In this document: in pieces, positions 22,378-33,358 of the stretch
Layout: every line of letters starts with the position of its first letter
How positions within the stretch are numbered: the first letter of the stretch is position 1
Made by a program: the position numbers and the translations under genes
Notes under the pieces: model-generated
Database searches by the model: none
Told to the model about the DNA's origin: nothing
What the model saw: only the letters and a program-made list of their open reading frames with translations
From: Zeus faber
Lineage: Eukaryota > Chordata > Actinopteri > Zeiformes > Zeidae
DNA length: 64,000 nucleotides
Direction: 5' to 3'
Assembly (NCBI GenBank): GCA_960531495.1
Contig: OY482854.1
Coordinates: forward strand, 13,191,621-13,255,620

Positions 22378-23440
22378 GGTTTAATAATGAACACATCACC
22401 ATTAGAATAAAAAGTGAAAAAACAGAATAATTCCAGCGTGTTACTGTGTGACTACTCTTTGCGAGGGAATCTGGAGTCAGCGGGAGTCGCCTGCTCCCAA
22501 AAGTGTCAAGTGTTCCGCCCGAGCAGCGGCCGGGTTTCGGTTTTTGTTTTGGGGGCCCGAGCAGCCCGGTGCCGGCTGTCACAGCCCGTCAGATCAGAGC
22601 CGCCATTAATCCTAATAAAGCAAAAAAGTCGATAACAGAAGCGGTAGAGAGCGAGAAAACACTGGAACGCCGGATTGTTATGGAGGCGTGGGACTGTATT
22701 CATGTTTTTTTGTTTTATTTAACTTGTACTGTATACCAGCGCAGATCCTCAAACTTTGTCCATTTATATATTTTTTTCATATCGAGGACCCTCAATTTGA
22801 TAAGCATTCATTTTTCATTTATTTTTGTCTCGATTTCTATTGTTCCATTGGATCAGAATCTGTTTATTCGGCCGTGGTGGGGAACTGGTGCATTGCTGTA
22901 CAGACAATTAAGCATAAAAGTCTGATTAATTTTTTTATTTTTTTGCCAAGTAAGAAACAAAAATAGCCAAATATGCAATAAACAGACCCCCCCCCCCCCC
23001 CGCAAAAAAAAGACAAATATAGGTTCAAAGGAAACAGATGGGGCTAAGTGGCAGTGCAGTCGCTAATATACAGTCGAGCTCGAAAGTGAGTTTCCAGAGG
23101 TTAAAATCAGTGATTATGATTGATTGTGATTATAAGTCGCAATGTCAGGACCATCCAAGGGAGTGAATGAAATGGAAATTCAAATCCGGAAACGGAACAG
23201 TTCTAAAACTGGGTAGTCACTGTTAAGATCTATTGTCGTGGGTATGAGATATAAATATAGATGGATATACTCTATAGGAAGAGTAGATATGTATATATAA
23301 ACATGGATGTATACGACAGGCACAGATAACAATGTAGGTATACATTATTACTATGTTATTAATAATTCACTAGTGTCTTCAATGTTATTACGGTGTATTA
23401 CGACTTAGTCCAAGACCTGTCCATACTATAGTTGGACAGA
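22378..23440. other. Stretch without gene; includes a C15 run
   Basis: A run of C at 22987-23001. Segment 22440-22690 is complex and CpG-containing, with ATTAATCC and AATAAAG motifs, so it is a possible regulatory element by texture only. Confidence 0.35.
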
Positions 23441-23464
23441 AAACGGTGAAGCTAGGATCAAAAG

Positions 23465-23540
23465 AGTCTTTGAGGACCCCCTGGAGCCTCTCCGAGGACC
23501 ACCTGGGGGGTCCCCGGACCCTACGTTGAGAACCGTAGAA
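23465..23540 (-). mobile_element. Family C fragment (minus strand)
   Basis: GAGGACCCCCTGGAGCC, then CACCTGGGGGGTCCCCGG and CCCTACGTTGAGAACCGTAG, is the reverse complement of the 'TTCTCAACGTGGGGT...GAGTCC' part of family C. Only the 5' half remains and there is no tetranucleotide tail. Confidence 0.5.
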
Positions 23541-24535
23541 CTGAACTCCTGGTTCTTCTACTCTGGTTCAGGTGTTTAAAAACGGCATCTGCTCAACAAT
23601 CCCAACGGCACAGATCCAATGACCCCCACGAACCGCGGAGGCAGACGTTTTGAAAAAAAAAAGAAAAAAGCCCAGCGAGGTGGTGGTGGTGGTGGAGACA
23701 GAAGCATGGGTGGAAATAAGAAAAAAAAAAATACGAAAAAAAACGAGATCTTAGAAAAACCAAACATAAAGTATTTCTGATCCCGAGCCGTACTTCACAC
23801 AAAAAGGGAACAGGATGGAGAGAATGTAAAAACATCATGAGATGAAATCCAAAAGATAAGATGTGAGATTCCACAAAAACAAGCCCGGACACAAACCCCA
23901 AAGCTTTCATGTTTCCAGCGTTGATTATTAAAAAATGTCGAGGGTCATCTGATACAACCCAAATCAAACAACAACAAAAAAACATTTATTTTCTGATATT
24001 TACTCCCTCCTAAAATGCGTCAAATTGATTCCCATGAAGCATAAAATACCGGCTGCCGTTCCATTGAAATTTCACCACAAACTCCAGGTTTGACATTTTT
24101 GTGGTGTAATACTGACTCGCCACAGGAAAAAAGGTCAATTATGTAAAGTGGGTGTGTCACATCTCATGGGAGCGGCGGGTGTCATCCAAGATTAGCGCGC
24201 TGCCCTATCTCAGCCCCCCTCCCCCCCGGATCGATAGCAGCCTTCTCTGGGGCTTGGGCGGAGCTGGAGCCTCTAATGGACTGAACACTATCGGGTCTGC
24301 ACAGGACTTCAATTCTATAGACTATGTTACGGGGGATTAACCAACAATAATAATTAGTAATTGATAATACAATATATTATTATATGAATATATATACACT
24401 ATAGTATATATAATAGTGTTATATACTAGTGAGTATAAACCAATAATAATAATAATTATTATTATTATTATAATAATACATATTAATGTTATTATGATAT
24501 TAATAATAAATTACTACAAATTAGTGTTTATAAAA
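23541..24535. other. Stretch without gene; AT-rich right part
   Basis: Contains a (GGT)n stretch at about 23680-23693, A-runs at 23655-23665 and 23718-23729, and TATA/AATAAT low-complexity text at 24350-24515. The minus-strand frame 23593-23985 has no domain. Confidence 0.4.
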
Positions 24536-24538
24536 ACA

Positions 24539-24582
24539 CTTGAATTTCTCCCAGGGATCAATAAAGTGGTATCTTACAGTAT
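24539..24582 (+). mobile_element. Short LINE-tail-like fragment
   Basis: CTTGAATTTCTCCCAGGGAT followed by CAATAAAGTGGTATCTTAC. This is the typical fish LINE 3' end ('TTTCCCCCAGGGATTAATAAAGTATCT') lying about 20 bp left of the LTR insertion. Confidence 0.5.
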
Positions 24583-24599
24583 ATTGCTTTGAAGGGGAC

Positions 24600-24733
24600 T
24601 GTGGTGTGTGGATGGAATTGTTTGAGCAGCCACGCCTGACCTGGATCTAGGTGATTGTGTTGCTCATTGGTGACCAGTTGCTCATTGGTTGGGCCAACAA
24701 GCCGCAGGTTAACCCCCCCCCCCCCCCCCCCCC

Positions 24734-24777
<44 letters not shown>

Positions 24778-24999
24778 CACACACACACACAGACACACAC
24801 ACACACACACACACACTCACACACACACACACACAGGATAGGAGCCCTGTGATGGCATGTTCTAATTGCTCCTGGCTAATTCCACCTAGCCTCCTCTCTA
24901 CGATAAAGTGATGTCTACAACCGATCGTCGTCTGTGTCTCTGTGCCAGAGGGCCATGGAAACGCCACTTGGGGGGCGTGTGGTCGGAGAAACTGCCACA
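24600..24999 (+). mobile_element. Solo-LTR-like element, copy 2, with 5-bp target duplication
   Basis: 400 bp, TGTGG...CCACA, flanked on both sides by GGGAC (24595-24599 and 25000-25004). A perfect 5-bp duplication together with TG...CA ends is the signature of LTR integration. It aligns with 883-1206 and with the reverse complement of 58096-58396. The extra length comes from an internal C21 run (24713-24733) and an (AC)n array (24735-24836). These occupy the place where the other copies have only CCCC(C)ACACACTC. No internal region or second LTR is present, so it is a solo LTR formed by recombination between LTRs (inference). Confidence 0.8.
24713..24836. repeat. C21 run plus AC microsatellite inside the LTR
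   Basis: Pure C run followed by (AC)n with CACG, CAGAC and CTCAC interruptions. It is located inside the solo LTR. Confidence 0.95.
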
Positions 25000-25054
25000 G
25001 GGACCTATTATGCAAAAGTCACTTTTTCGGTGCTTGTGCACATGCATTTGCTAC

Positions 25055-25056
<2 letters not shown>

Positions 25057-25107
<51 letters not shown>

Positions 25108-25120
25108 CACACACACACAC
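25057..25120. repeat. AC microsatellite
   Basis: (AC)n with one CACG interruption, 57 bp to the right of the solo LTR. Confidence 0.95.
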
Positions 25121-27410
25121 TGTGAAACCAGACAACCCAGTCAGTTTTCTTTTCGAGCTGACTATTTCCGAAAACATGTCCTGAACCGAGCCGGTGAGAT
25201 TTTTGATCCCTTCCTACGTCACCGGGCCCACAGTAGAATTAGGATCGCCCCCCCCCCATCTGAGTAACTCTACAAACAAATCTTTTAAAAGAAAGAGGAA
25301 TTAACACCATCTCTCTGTGAGGAAACTGCAGACGATGGAAAATGATGTATTTAAAAAACAAGTCTGCTGTGTTAATAAATAAGTAATAAAACAATAAAAT
25401 CCATAAACAAATAACAAAATAAACCAAGGAAGCTGACAGGAACAAGTTGACATACTGTAGAAGTAGTCTAGTAACATATTTTTGATTGTGGCCAGCGTGA
25501 TGTATCGTTGTTTGTCCTGTGATGGCATGACACCCACCAACATTACTATTTACATTTATATATCCTTCTCATTTATTCAAATTAAGGACGGAAGATGACT
25601 CACTTCACTGGCCATAATTTGTTAAAAAAAAAAGGCCCCAAAGCAGGGATGGGTAAGAACACGGTTCATTGCATGAACTGACAGGGATAGTAGGAATTTG
25701 GAAGGTAATGTGATGTCGGCCAAAATGCAGGCGTGTTCCTCATATTAGTAGGAATTTGAGTGTCGCCCTCCACAGTCCTGCTGGGTCCTCTCAAAGCCTA
25801 TAACTGTTCAGCGTTCAGGGTCCAGAGTTTTGGGCCCAAAGTTTTGGGTTCAGAGTTTTTGGTCCACAGGTTGGACATTGAGACTGGGGCCACAAAGCTT
25901 CAGCCTTAGCAGCAGCCTGTAGCACACATGGTTGTGGAGAATCCAGTGGTTCCCACTCAGAGACCCAGGTTATATGAGACTGGGAACCATTTTGATGACG
26001 GACGACCGGAGGAGAAATGTTCAACGCGGTCATCAGTCACGTGCACAGTCGACCGCTTTGAGACATCTACCAATGAGCCGCCATTGCATTGGATCATCTT
26101 TTCATAACACATGGGCTAACGACAAGCAAAGCACAAAACCGTCCCTGAATCACAGAAAATGCCTGACTACCCCCGCCTGGCAGGTACTCAAGAGAGGTTA
26201 AAAGAAAACCGGGGAAGGAGAAATAGACGTGAATAGATTTGAAAAACCAACAACAACAACGACCAAAAAGAAAACAATAGAAAAACAAAAAAAACCACAC
26301 GGCTAAATATGGATCCCGCAGAGAAAGAGGGAGCTCGAGGTAGATCTGAATCAGAATGTGTAAACATGCTGGAGCCTAATCTCATTATCCTCGCTCCTCC
26401 TGGGTCTGCGATCAGACGCTTGATTAAAGCGCTGCGGAGACGGGGGACGGGGGAGGAAGACGGAGGGAGGGGGGAGAAGGGGAGAGGGAGGTGTATTGAG
26501 GCCGGGAAGTGGATACAAGAGGCTGGATGGCAGACATGTTTGGTAGGACACAATGGTACTGATTGGAACAAATAGAGGAGAGATATTTAGCGCCGGAGGC
26601 ACCTTGTCAGGGAGCCATCCAAACAGCCCGTGGCATTGTCATTAGAAGACATAATAATATGACATTACGTTTAATGACGAATATTCTCGGCAAACAATGT
26701 CAGTCCAACAACCGGGATGACACATATATTCAATTGCAAGGGGACCCAGCCACTTTGCAGTGGAAAGGACAGACAATCAAGTATCCTTCGGGTAAAGTCG
26801 ATGACACATCCACCGCAAAGCAGCAAACTAATTTAAAAGACTGGACACTAGATGCCAAAGTCTGCCTTGTGGCAGCCTCTGCAAATTACTAGTGAGAACT
26901 ACAACAGGCTGTTTATTTGTGGAACACGTGCTAGACACAACATACCTTGACTTTCAACAAGCAGAGACACGGTTGAGAAATCATTCTCATTCTGTCGGTG
27001 CGCCACCCTTCTACTAATAAAGGAGAGGTCCCCGGGTGGAATGCCCCTTTAAACCGCAGATTGCAGGTCATCCGTTCTCGCTCGAGCGTACCGCCGCTTA
27101 TTCCCCGAGAACAGAAGAAGAGAGTGTGAAAACTGTAAAACTGAGCGACTACAGCGGAAATGCCGGGGCTTTTCAGACAACCGGGACCAGCGTTGAGCGA
27201 TTGGAAACCTCGCCCATCTATTCCCTTAATCTATAATTCATACTCAGCTCTGATTGCACGTCCCGGCCGTTTCCCTTATGTTGCATAATTCTCGGTTGGA
27301 GCAGCTCACCACCTCACGGGGGTTTTCTTGAAAGGGAGTCCAACAGCTCTGGTTTCCAGGTAGTTCCTCGTGACGCGCATATCAAGTTTGCGTGTGCACG
27401 TGCTCATGCT
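25121..27410. other. Long stretch without gene; possible conserved elements
   Basis: About 2.3 kb. Near 25815-25865 a short imprecise tandem (AGAGTTTTGGG, AAAGTTTTGGG) is visible. 26330-26700 and 27030-27300 are complex, low-repeat sequences with TAAT-type homeodomain-like motifs (CTAATCTCATTATC near 26376; GTTTAATGACG near 26668). They could be conserved non-coding elements. The 109-codon frame at 26563-26892 has no recognised domain. Confidence 0.35.
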
Positions 27411-27414
27411 TGTG

Positions 27415-27418
27415 GGTG

Positions 27419-27481
<63 letters not shown>
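27415..27481. repeat. GT microsatellite
   Basis: (GT)n of about 65 bp with one GTGCGT interruption near the left end. Confidence 0.95.
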
Positions 27482-27484
<3 letters not shown>

Positions 27485-27541
27485 GTTTTTACTGATACCA
27501 AAAGAGCAAAAGAAGAGTGGAAAAAAAAGAGCAAAAAAAGT

Positions 27542-27585
27542 TGTTCGCTGCCCCATGGGAAACATGGGGCAGTGAACAGCGAACA
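27542..27585. repeat. Hairpin followed by 8-bp tandem
   Basis: CTGCCCCATG (27548-27557) and CATGGGGCAG (27563-27572) form a perfect 10-bp stem with a 5-nt GGAAA loop. The outer TGTTCGCTG (27542-27550) also pairs with CAGCGAACA (27577-27585) after a short bulge. The right side is a GTGAACA/GCGAACA tandem. Confidence 0.8.
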
Positions 27586-28580
27586 GTGAACACCTTTGAC
27601 CACTAGACTTCATTCCTGACCGGTGTCCTGGGACAAAATTGTTACTGAATCTGCAAATTGAGAGAAGAATGTTTGGACTATCCAGGGTATGAAACTCTGG
27701 GAAACTCGGGACGAAACCGGACTGGCTGTGGGGGATCACACACGTCACCCCCATAATAGATGAACAAACAGCACATTCAATTGACTTGCTGCTGTGTGGC
27801 TGATTGAAGGTCATATTTTGGGTTGAAGCGGGATGAATGAATAAGAGAGTAGTTATACCACCTGGAGGCTCTGGAGACCTCTGCCAAGGTATTTGAGACA
27901 TCTGTAATGTATATAGATAAACTCCATACTTTATTATCTCAATATAATACGATAGCCCAATCTATTCAGCTGTTGTTTTTTATCACTCTAGAACACTGAG
28001 AAAGACGGATAGTGCCGTACAAGCCGGGTCTACCACAACCTTCAGAGAACATCCTTTGTCTTTGGACGTATCTGCTTGTATTTATTTATTAAACCACAGT
28101 GGGAAATAGGGAGTAAGATAAAAAACTTGTCCTAAAGGAACTTCTTCCTCTTTACACAAAATCTCACCCATGCAGCCCTTAACAACACCCTCAAAGCCAG
28201 AGGTGACAAAGCTGCTTTATTGTGTGGGCGAAAAACCGGCGCCAAGAGAAAGTCGAGGATAAAGAGTTGAGTTCAGCTCCTTGGAATGTAAGTCACCCTA
28301 CACAACAACATCTACTCCACAGAGATCAGCCTACCACGGATCAAGGTGGACTGGTCAATTCAGTCAAACCCTCCCAGAGATCCAGACATGCTTTGCAGCC
28401 CTTGAGTCAGCCCTAAGAGGATGACCGGTCAAAACAAGGTGGGCTGGGTCAAACCAATATGGAGTCTTATATCATAATGTCGGATCGGCCCCTTCGTCAA
28501 ATAAAGACATCAGAGACCTCTAAATGAACGGCCTTGGCCTCTGGCCTCGGTCTTTCAAGCCTCATCCTTCACATCTCATT
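27586..28580. other. Stretch without gene
   Basis: About 1 kb of unique-looking sequence with no repeat family recognised. Confidence 0.4.
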
Positions 28581-28582
28581 TC

Positions 28583-28765
28583 GGCACGGTGGCACAGCGC
28601 ATTGCACCGCTGCCGTACAGGAAGAAGGTTCTGGGTTTGATTCACCGCGCTCCTGCGGGTTATCTCCCGATTAGGGGCTTTTCTGTGTGGAGTTTGGGCG
28701 TTCTGCCTGGGCCCACGCGGGGTTTCCTCCGTATATCATCATTGGCAAAAAAAAAAAAAAAAAAA
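28583..28765 (+). mobile_element. tRNA-like dispersed repeat with poly-A
   Basis: Plus-strand copy. GGCACGGTGGCACAGCGCAT starts it, followed by GGAAGAAGGTTCTGGGTTTG (box-B-like), TTCTGTGTGGAGTTTGGGCG and GGGGTTTCCTCCGTATATC, then an A19 run at 28747-28765. This is the consensus order of the common fish repeat. The poly-A run lies where the family normally continues, so the copy is truncated. Confidence 0.75.
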
Positions 28766-28912
28766 GAAATGTGCACAAGGACATGGTCTGACCAGCGATG
28801 GACACTGAAGTTGGTCCCCGGGCGCTCTAAGCTTCCCACCGCTCCTGACCTGCCCTCCCGGAGGAAGGACAAGCCTCAATGGGAAAATGCGGAAAACAGA
28901 TTTCACGGCCTC

Positions 28913-28920
<8 letters not shown>

Positions 28921-28943
<23 letters not shown>

Positions 28944-28950
28944 CGTGTGT
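28921..28950. repeat. GT microsatellite (short)
   Basis: (GT)n of about 30 bp ending GTGCGTGTG. Confidence 0.9.
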
Positions 28951-29009
28951 TGGCCGCTATAGCTGCACGTAGTGCATGTGTGGTGGTGTGTGCGACAAAT
29001 AAAGACAAG

Positions 29010-30830
29010 AAAAGCTAATCCACTTTAATCTTCATCTTTAAATCTTTGAATCTTTCGACCCCACACTCTTTGCCGTGTCGGGCCGTTTTTTAATCGCAGA
29101 TTCCAGTTTTCCCCCTGAAGAACCGGACCCCCTTCTCCTCCCTTTTCACTCCGTTCCGGACTCGTTACCCCGACTCCTTCATCACTTCCGCCCTTCTTCT
29201 CCGGTCTCCTGTGCCCATTATGCTCCGGTTCCAATGGTTCACCGATATCCCCGCCACACCTCCTCCTCCTCCTCTTGCGCCCCTTTACCCCCTTCGTCCT
29301 CCCCGTCGCCCATCGTGCGCCTCTCTGTCGACCTCCCACTCTCCTCCCGCCCCCAGCCCCCCGCCCCCCATCTCCTCCCGGTTCTCCGCAGAGCTGCGGG
29401 ACTCTCCATCACGGCGAGTTCAGGCATCTGTCGCGTCCAAGCGGCTCCTGCCGTGATTGATTCCGGGTCCCTCACCGTCGGACGTAATGACCAACTGTCG
29501 GCTGCTTTACTGCCTGCGCCGACTACCTCCTGATATCTGCTGTCAGCGGCGCTCCCAGAGGCTAAATCACTGGCCCCCAATCCCTGCGGTGGATGATCTA
29601 TCCCGTCTCGACGTAGGATTTATATACCTGTACCCACAGAGTCAGCTTGTAAGCTCCGCAATCACCGCGGAGGAGGAGAACCGGTTCAAGGATGGCTATT
29701 TCTGTTTGAGGGGCCCACGACAGTCAGGCGCCGTATATGTTTACGGACCTCGTGAGATCTCTTTCATGCTTGGGGTTTTTTTCCAATTAATGCGGGTGGG
29801 CCGTTTTCTCCGACTCAAACAAATAAACGTCCGTATGGATTTGCAATGGAGTCGCCGGTTTCGCCCCGGATCGGCGAGCGGCTTGCCAAACGGGTTTTGA
29901 AGAGGAGCGCTGAGGTCGCCTCCGTCGCGGAATGAAACGGGAAGTCTGGAGGCCTAACGCGAAGGAGAAGACAGACCTGGGTTTTTTCCCCTGAACGACT
30001 GAACGATAGATGCTCAGAGAGTGACTATTTGTTCAGCACGTCCTAATTGTGTGTAGGAAATGGTATCCGACCTGCGGAAAACGTAGTAACCACCAAAACA
30101 CATTTACCGCGAGTGTGAGCAAGCGTGGCGAGTTAATGACTCGTGCACCTGTTGATATCTTGGGGGAATAACAACGTGTGCTCTGGTTTTCAACATTTGA
30201 AACCTCCCGTTCGCCGTAGTTTCCTCAACTGTCCCCCCGAAAGTTTCGGCCAGATGAGCGTCGAGACGAGAGAAAACGAGCACAAACAGCGTCTCCAACA
30301 AACTGACAAAACAAATTAGGCCGACATAAACCAAGACATCAAAGTGAAAATCATTAGGCCCTCAGCCTGAGCCGGCAATTTAATTTTCAGCCGGCGTGGC
30401 GGAGTCTAATAGATCAGGTCTGCTGCTCAGGAGGGCAGATCCTGAATTGGGGGAAAAGAAAAACCAAAGCCCGGAGAAAAAAACAAAGCAAAATCAGCGT
30501 GACCCCCGAGTCATTAGATGATGAAAACCTGTTCGGGTCTCGTTCAAAGAAGAAGAAGAAGAAAGAGTCTCCTCTGAGCTGCTTGGGCGGCCCGCGGACC
30601 GAGCGGGGTTACGCCAGAAGAGTTTCAAACAGGAAGCCCGGGGACGGCAGGGGACCCGCGCCTTCCCCCCCGGCTAGACTCACCTGGTTGCCAGGCTTTG
30701 ATCCCGTGCCAGGTCCAGCGGCTCAGACTTCCTTTAAGTCTGAGTTTGGTAAAGGTCTGAGGACGGTTCACCTGGACCGTGTGCGTCTGTCTGTCCCGCT
30801 GCTTCCGTTCGGCGCTAGTCTGCTTTGCCC
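29010..30830. other. C-rich to CpG-containing stretch, no gene called
   Basis: 29090-29400 is pyrimidine-rich with CTCCTCCTCC texture. 29457-29900 holds a 147-codon plus frame without a recognisable domain. 30540-30570 is an AAG-rich tract. The 29-36 kb zone has fewer transposon relics than the rest of the window, which would fit a region kept for regulatory sequence; this is inference only. Confidence 0.35.
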
Positions 30831-30835
30831 CGGTT

Positions 30836-30892
30836 TCTCTCTCTCTCTCTCTCTCTCTCTCCCTCCCTCTCCCTCTCCCTCCCCTGGCAGAG
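30836..30892. repeat. CT microsatellite with CCCT variants
   Basis: (CT)n then CCCTCCCTCTCCCTCTCCCT, embedded in CG-containing sequence (30570-31030). Confidence 0.9.
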
Positions 30893-31600
30893 ACAACAGG
30901 CGTCCAACAGCGGCGGCAGGCAGACGGCGTCTTTGAAAGGTTCCTCCGACCGTAACGCCTTTCATCTAGCGCGCCGCCCAGGCCCCGCTCCGACCGCGGG
31001 GTTCCGGGCTCCACCAGAAGGACGCTGCCGGAGGAGGGATGAGGGACGAGGGGCGAGGGGAGAGCGGAGCATCGGGGAGTGAGAGAGATGAGAGAGGAGG
31101 AAAGGAAACGGGGGAGAAGAGACGGAGGGGTGGGAGGGGTGGGTCGAGAGGAAGGGCGCTTTCCTCCAGGGAAAGCGGTGCCAGAAATTCGGTCAATGAA
31201 ATTCCACGATTCTCCAGCCACAATCCCATAAGGCGGGAAGAACATCTCCTCCACGTCCGCAACGCTGTCCTTCATTAAAACACGACGCTCGACCGTTAGA
31301 AAAACCCTACAGCCGAGGCAGGTTACCTTTATGAATTTACCGGTTAATTATGATGTATAGAAGCTAAAGAAGTTTGGAATAAAAATGGTGGTCCTCAGCA
31401 TATTCCCTTCAAGTTCATACGTCCTTCACTTTTTCTTTACGAGACTGAACCATTTTCAAATCAAACTGAGAGCCGCGCTTGTCCAAGTGAATATGTCCTC
31501 GCTGCGCCGGCGGAAAATTGTCCTTGATGCAGCCGCTTCTGTCCCAGTATTCATTCTTCATTCCCCATCTTTGATTATGTTTTCGACTTTTTTTATTTTT
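30893..31600. other. G-rich and mixed stretch
   Basis: 31015-31150 is purine-rich (GAGGGATGAGGGACGAGGGG and similar). No domain appears in the 216-codon minus frame that crosses 30625-31275, and part of that frame is translated CT repeat. Confidence 0.4.
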
Positions 31601-32370
31601 CTCCCCTCGCCGTGTTCACACGGCGTAGCGCGGGGGCACGGGACCTCAGAGGCAGAGCAAAATGATTCACGTCCATTCAGAAGGCGGAGAGTCGCTGTTG
31701 TCGAACCTTGGCAGCTTATTTTGCGCTATGCGTCGCGTCCGCGCGCCGCCACCGCCGCTCGGCCGCAGAGTTCCCTCTCGACGGGGAGAGAGACAAAGCG
31801 CCCCTTAAATCTGCGATGCGCCTCGACAGGAGGCCGGCAGGAAGGGGAGGAAAGAAAAAAAATGTTAACATTTTTTGGTGCACGTAAATGCCTCTCAACA
31901 ACCCGCCAACCCCTCCCGCCGCCAGCGCCACGCGCCCCCCGAAAAGTGCCTCTAGGTGAGGTACATAATCACTCAAAGGCTTCCATTGACAGCGCTTGTC
32001 TTTGGGCGTGAAGGGCTCCGAGCATGACAAATGGATTTTCTCTCCCGAGATCTGCGCGGCGCAGGTGCCCTCTCGGGGACGCTGCCGCGTCCGGGAACGC
32101 GAACGAGCTTCATCAGCCAGTCGGCACATGTAGCCCGTGTTGACAAAGCGCTATTTACCTCGGAAACAACCGGGGCCACTTGATTGTCTCCGCGAGGGGA
32201 ACGCGGCGCGAGAATGCCAATGCTCCTTTTAAAGCAGCGCGTGTTCAAGGCGTCGCAGAGACTGTCATTACGGGCCGGAGCAATGTTTGCCAATGTGGCG
32301 AGAACGGCTATTAAAGGAAGCCAAAGACCTCGGCCTCCTCTGCCTCCCTCGTCTCAAAGACTACGCACTA
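31600..32370. promoter_or_regulatory. CpG-rich, low-repeat segment (candidate regulatory)
   Basis: Complex sequence rich in CpG and free of recognisable repeats. 31975-32330 in particular looks like vertebrate conserved non-coding DNA (for example AAAGCGCTATTTACCTCGG near 32144 and GGGCCGGAGCAATGTTTGCC near 32273). This is judged by texture alone. I cannot show conservation here. Confidence 0.25.
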
Positions 32371-33175
32371 ATTAGAAAAAAACAGATTGATCGTAGGGGG
32401 GACCGTGGAGGCCGTCCGGTTCACTTTCGAAAACACTGGGTTGAACAAACTCCAAAATAGCACACCGAGTAAACCAGGAGGCGTAGACGCGGAAAGAGAA
32501 TTCCTGGATGTACGGTGCGGGAGGTACGCTGGGAATTCCTCTGCAGCGCTTTGAAGTGGTCCTTTACCGTCAGTTCGTAAGAGGGAGGGAAGGCGTCCAC
32601 GCTCACCCGGGGCAGGGGGGGGCGTGCGCCGGGTGGGGGCCGGGCGTCGGGGCAGGCGTGAGGCTCTCCGGCTCTCCGGCCCCCCCCCCCTACCGCCCCG
32701 ACGGGGGCCCATTACTCGTCGGACGCTCCGTGAGCGGTCTGGGGTTTTTGGGGTGAGGTGGAAGGGAGGGCGGCGGCGACGGCTTCGCGACGCCAGGCGG
32801 CCATGACGAGGCGCCATCGCAGCTTCAGAAATCCACTTTGGGGCCTTTTCGGCGTGGAGCGGAGCCTTCCTCTCCAGATTCAAACCAGATTCAAATCGGT
32901 ACGTCTTCAAACTGGGAAGGGGGCGGGGGGACGGGACTCGGTGCACTCTGGTGTACCAGGATGGAATTGGAAAGGTGGTTGGTGGGGTGAGGGCGGTGAG
33001 GTACAGGCAGGGGAGGAGAAAATTGGAGGCAAAGGATCCTGCAGTGCAGCAGAGTGGAGTTAAAAATAGAGCGTGCAGAGGGAGGGGGAAAGAGGGATGG
33101 AGGCATACCTGTGGGCCTGGAGACAGCCTAGTTAGCGCCAAACAAGATGATGGACGATGAGTTAGCAGGATCTGG
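32371..33175. other. GC-rich stretch with G runs, no gene called
   Basis: 32600-32700 has several GGGG/CCCC runs (GGGGCAGGGGGGGGCGTGCG) that may form quadruplexes. The 340-codon minus frame 32368-33390 crosses GA and AC repeats and has no recognised domain. Confidence 0.4.
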
Positions 33176-33200
33176 AGAGAGAGAGAGAGAGAGAGAGAGA
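33176..33200. repeat. Short GA microsatellite
   Basis: (GA)n of about 25 bp. Confidence 0.9.
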
Positions 33201-33317
33201 TCAGAGACGTGAAGCATAACGAGAGGGGGAGATTGAAAAACAATAGAAGAGGAGGAAGTGAAAGGAAAGAAAAAAATAAGTCTGATTGGTGTGACAGCAC
33301 CGTGTTTAGGGCAAAGG

Positions 33318-33318
<1 letters not shown>

Positions 33319-33356
<38 letters not shown>
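33319..33356. repeat. AC microsatellite
   Basis: (AC)n of 38 bp following GGGCAAAGGC. Confidence 0.95.

Positions 33357-33358
<2 letters not shown>

Noticed and set aside
26563-26892. 109-codon frame
   Set aside because: No recognised domain; short frames of this size occur by chance here.
29457-29900. 147-codon open frame
   Set aside because: No recognisable domain or splice context, and composition alone permits it.
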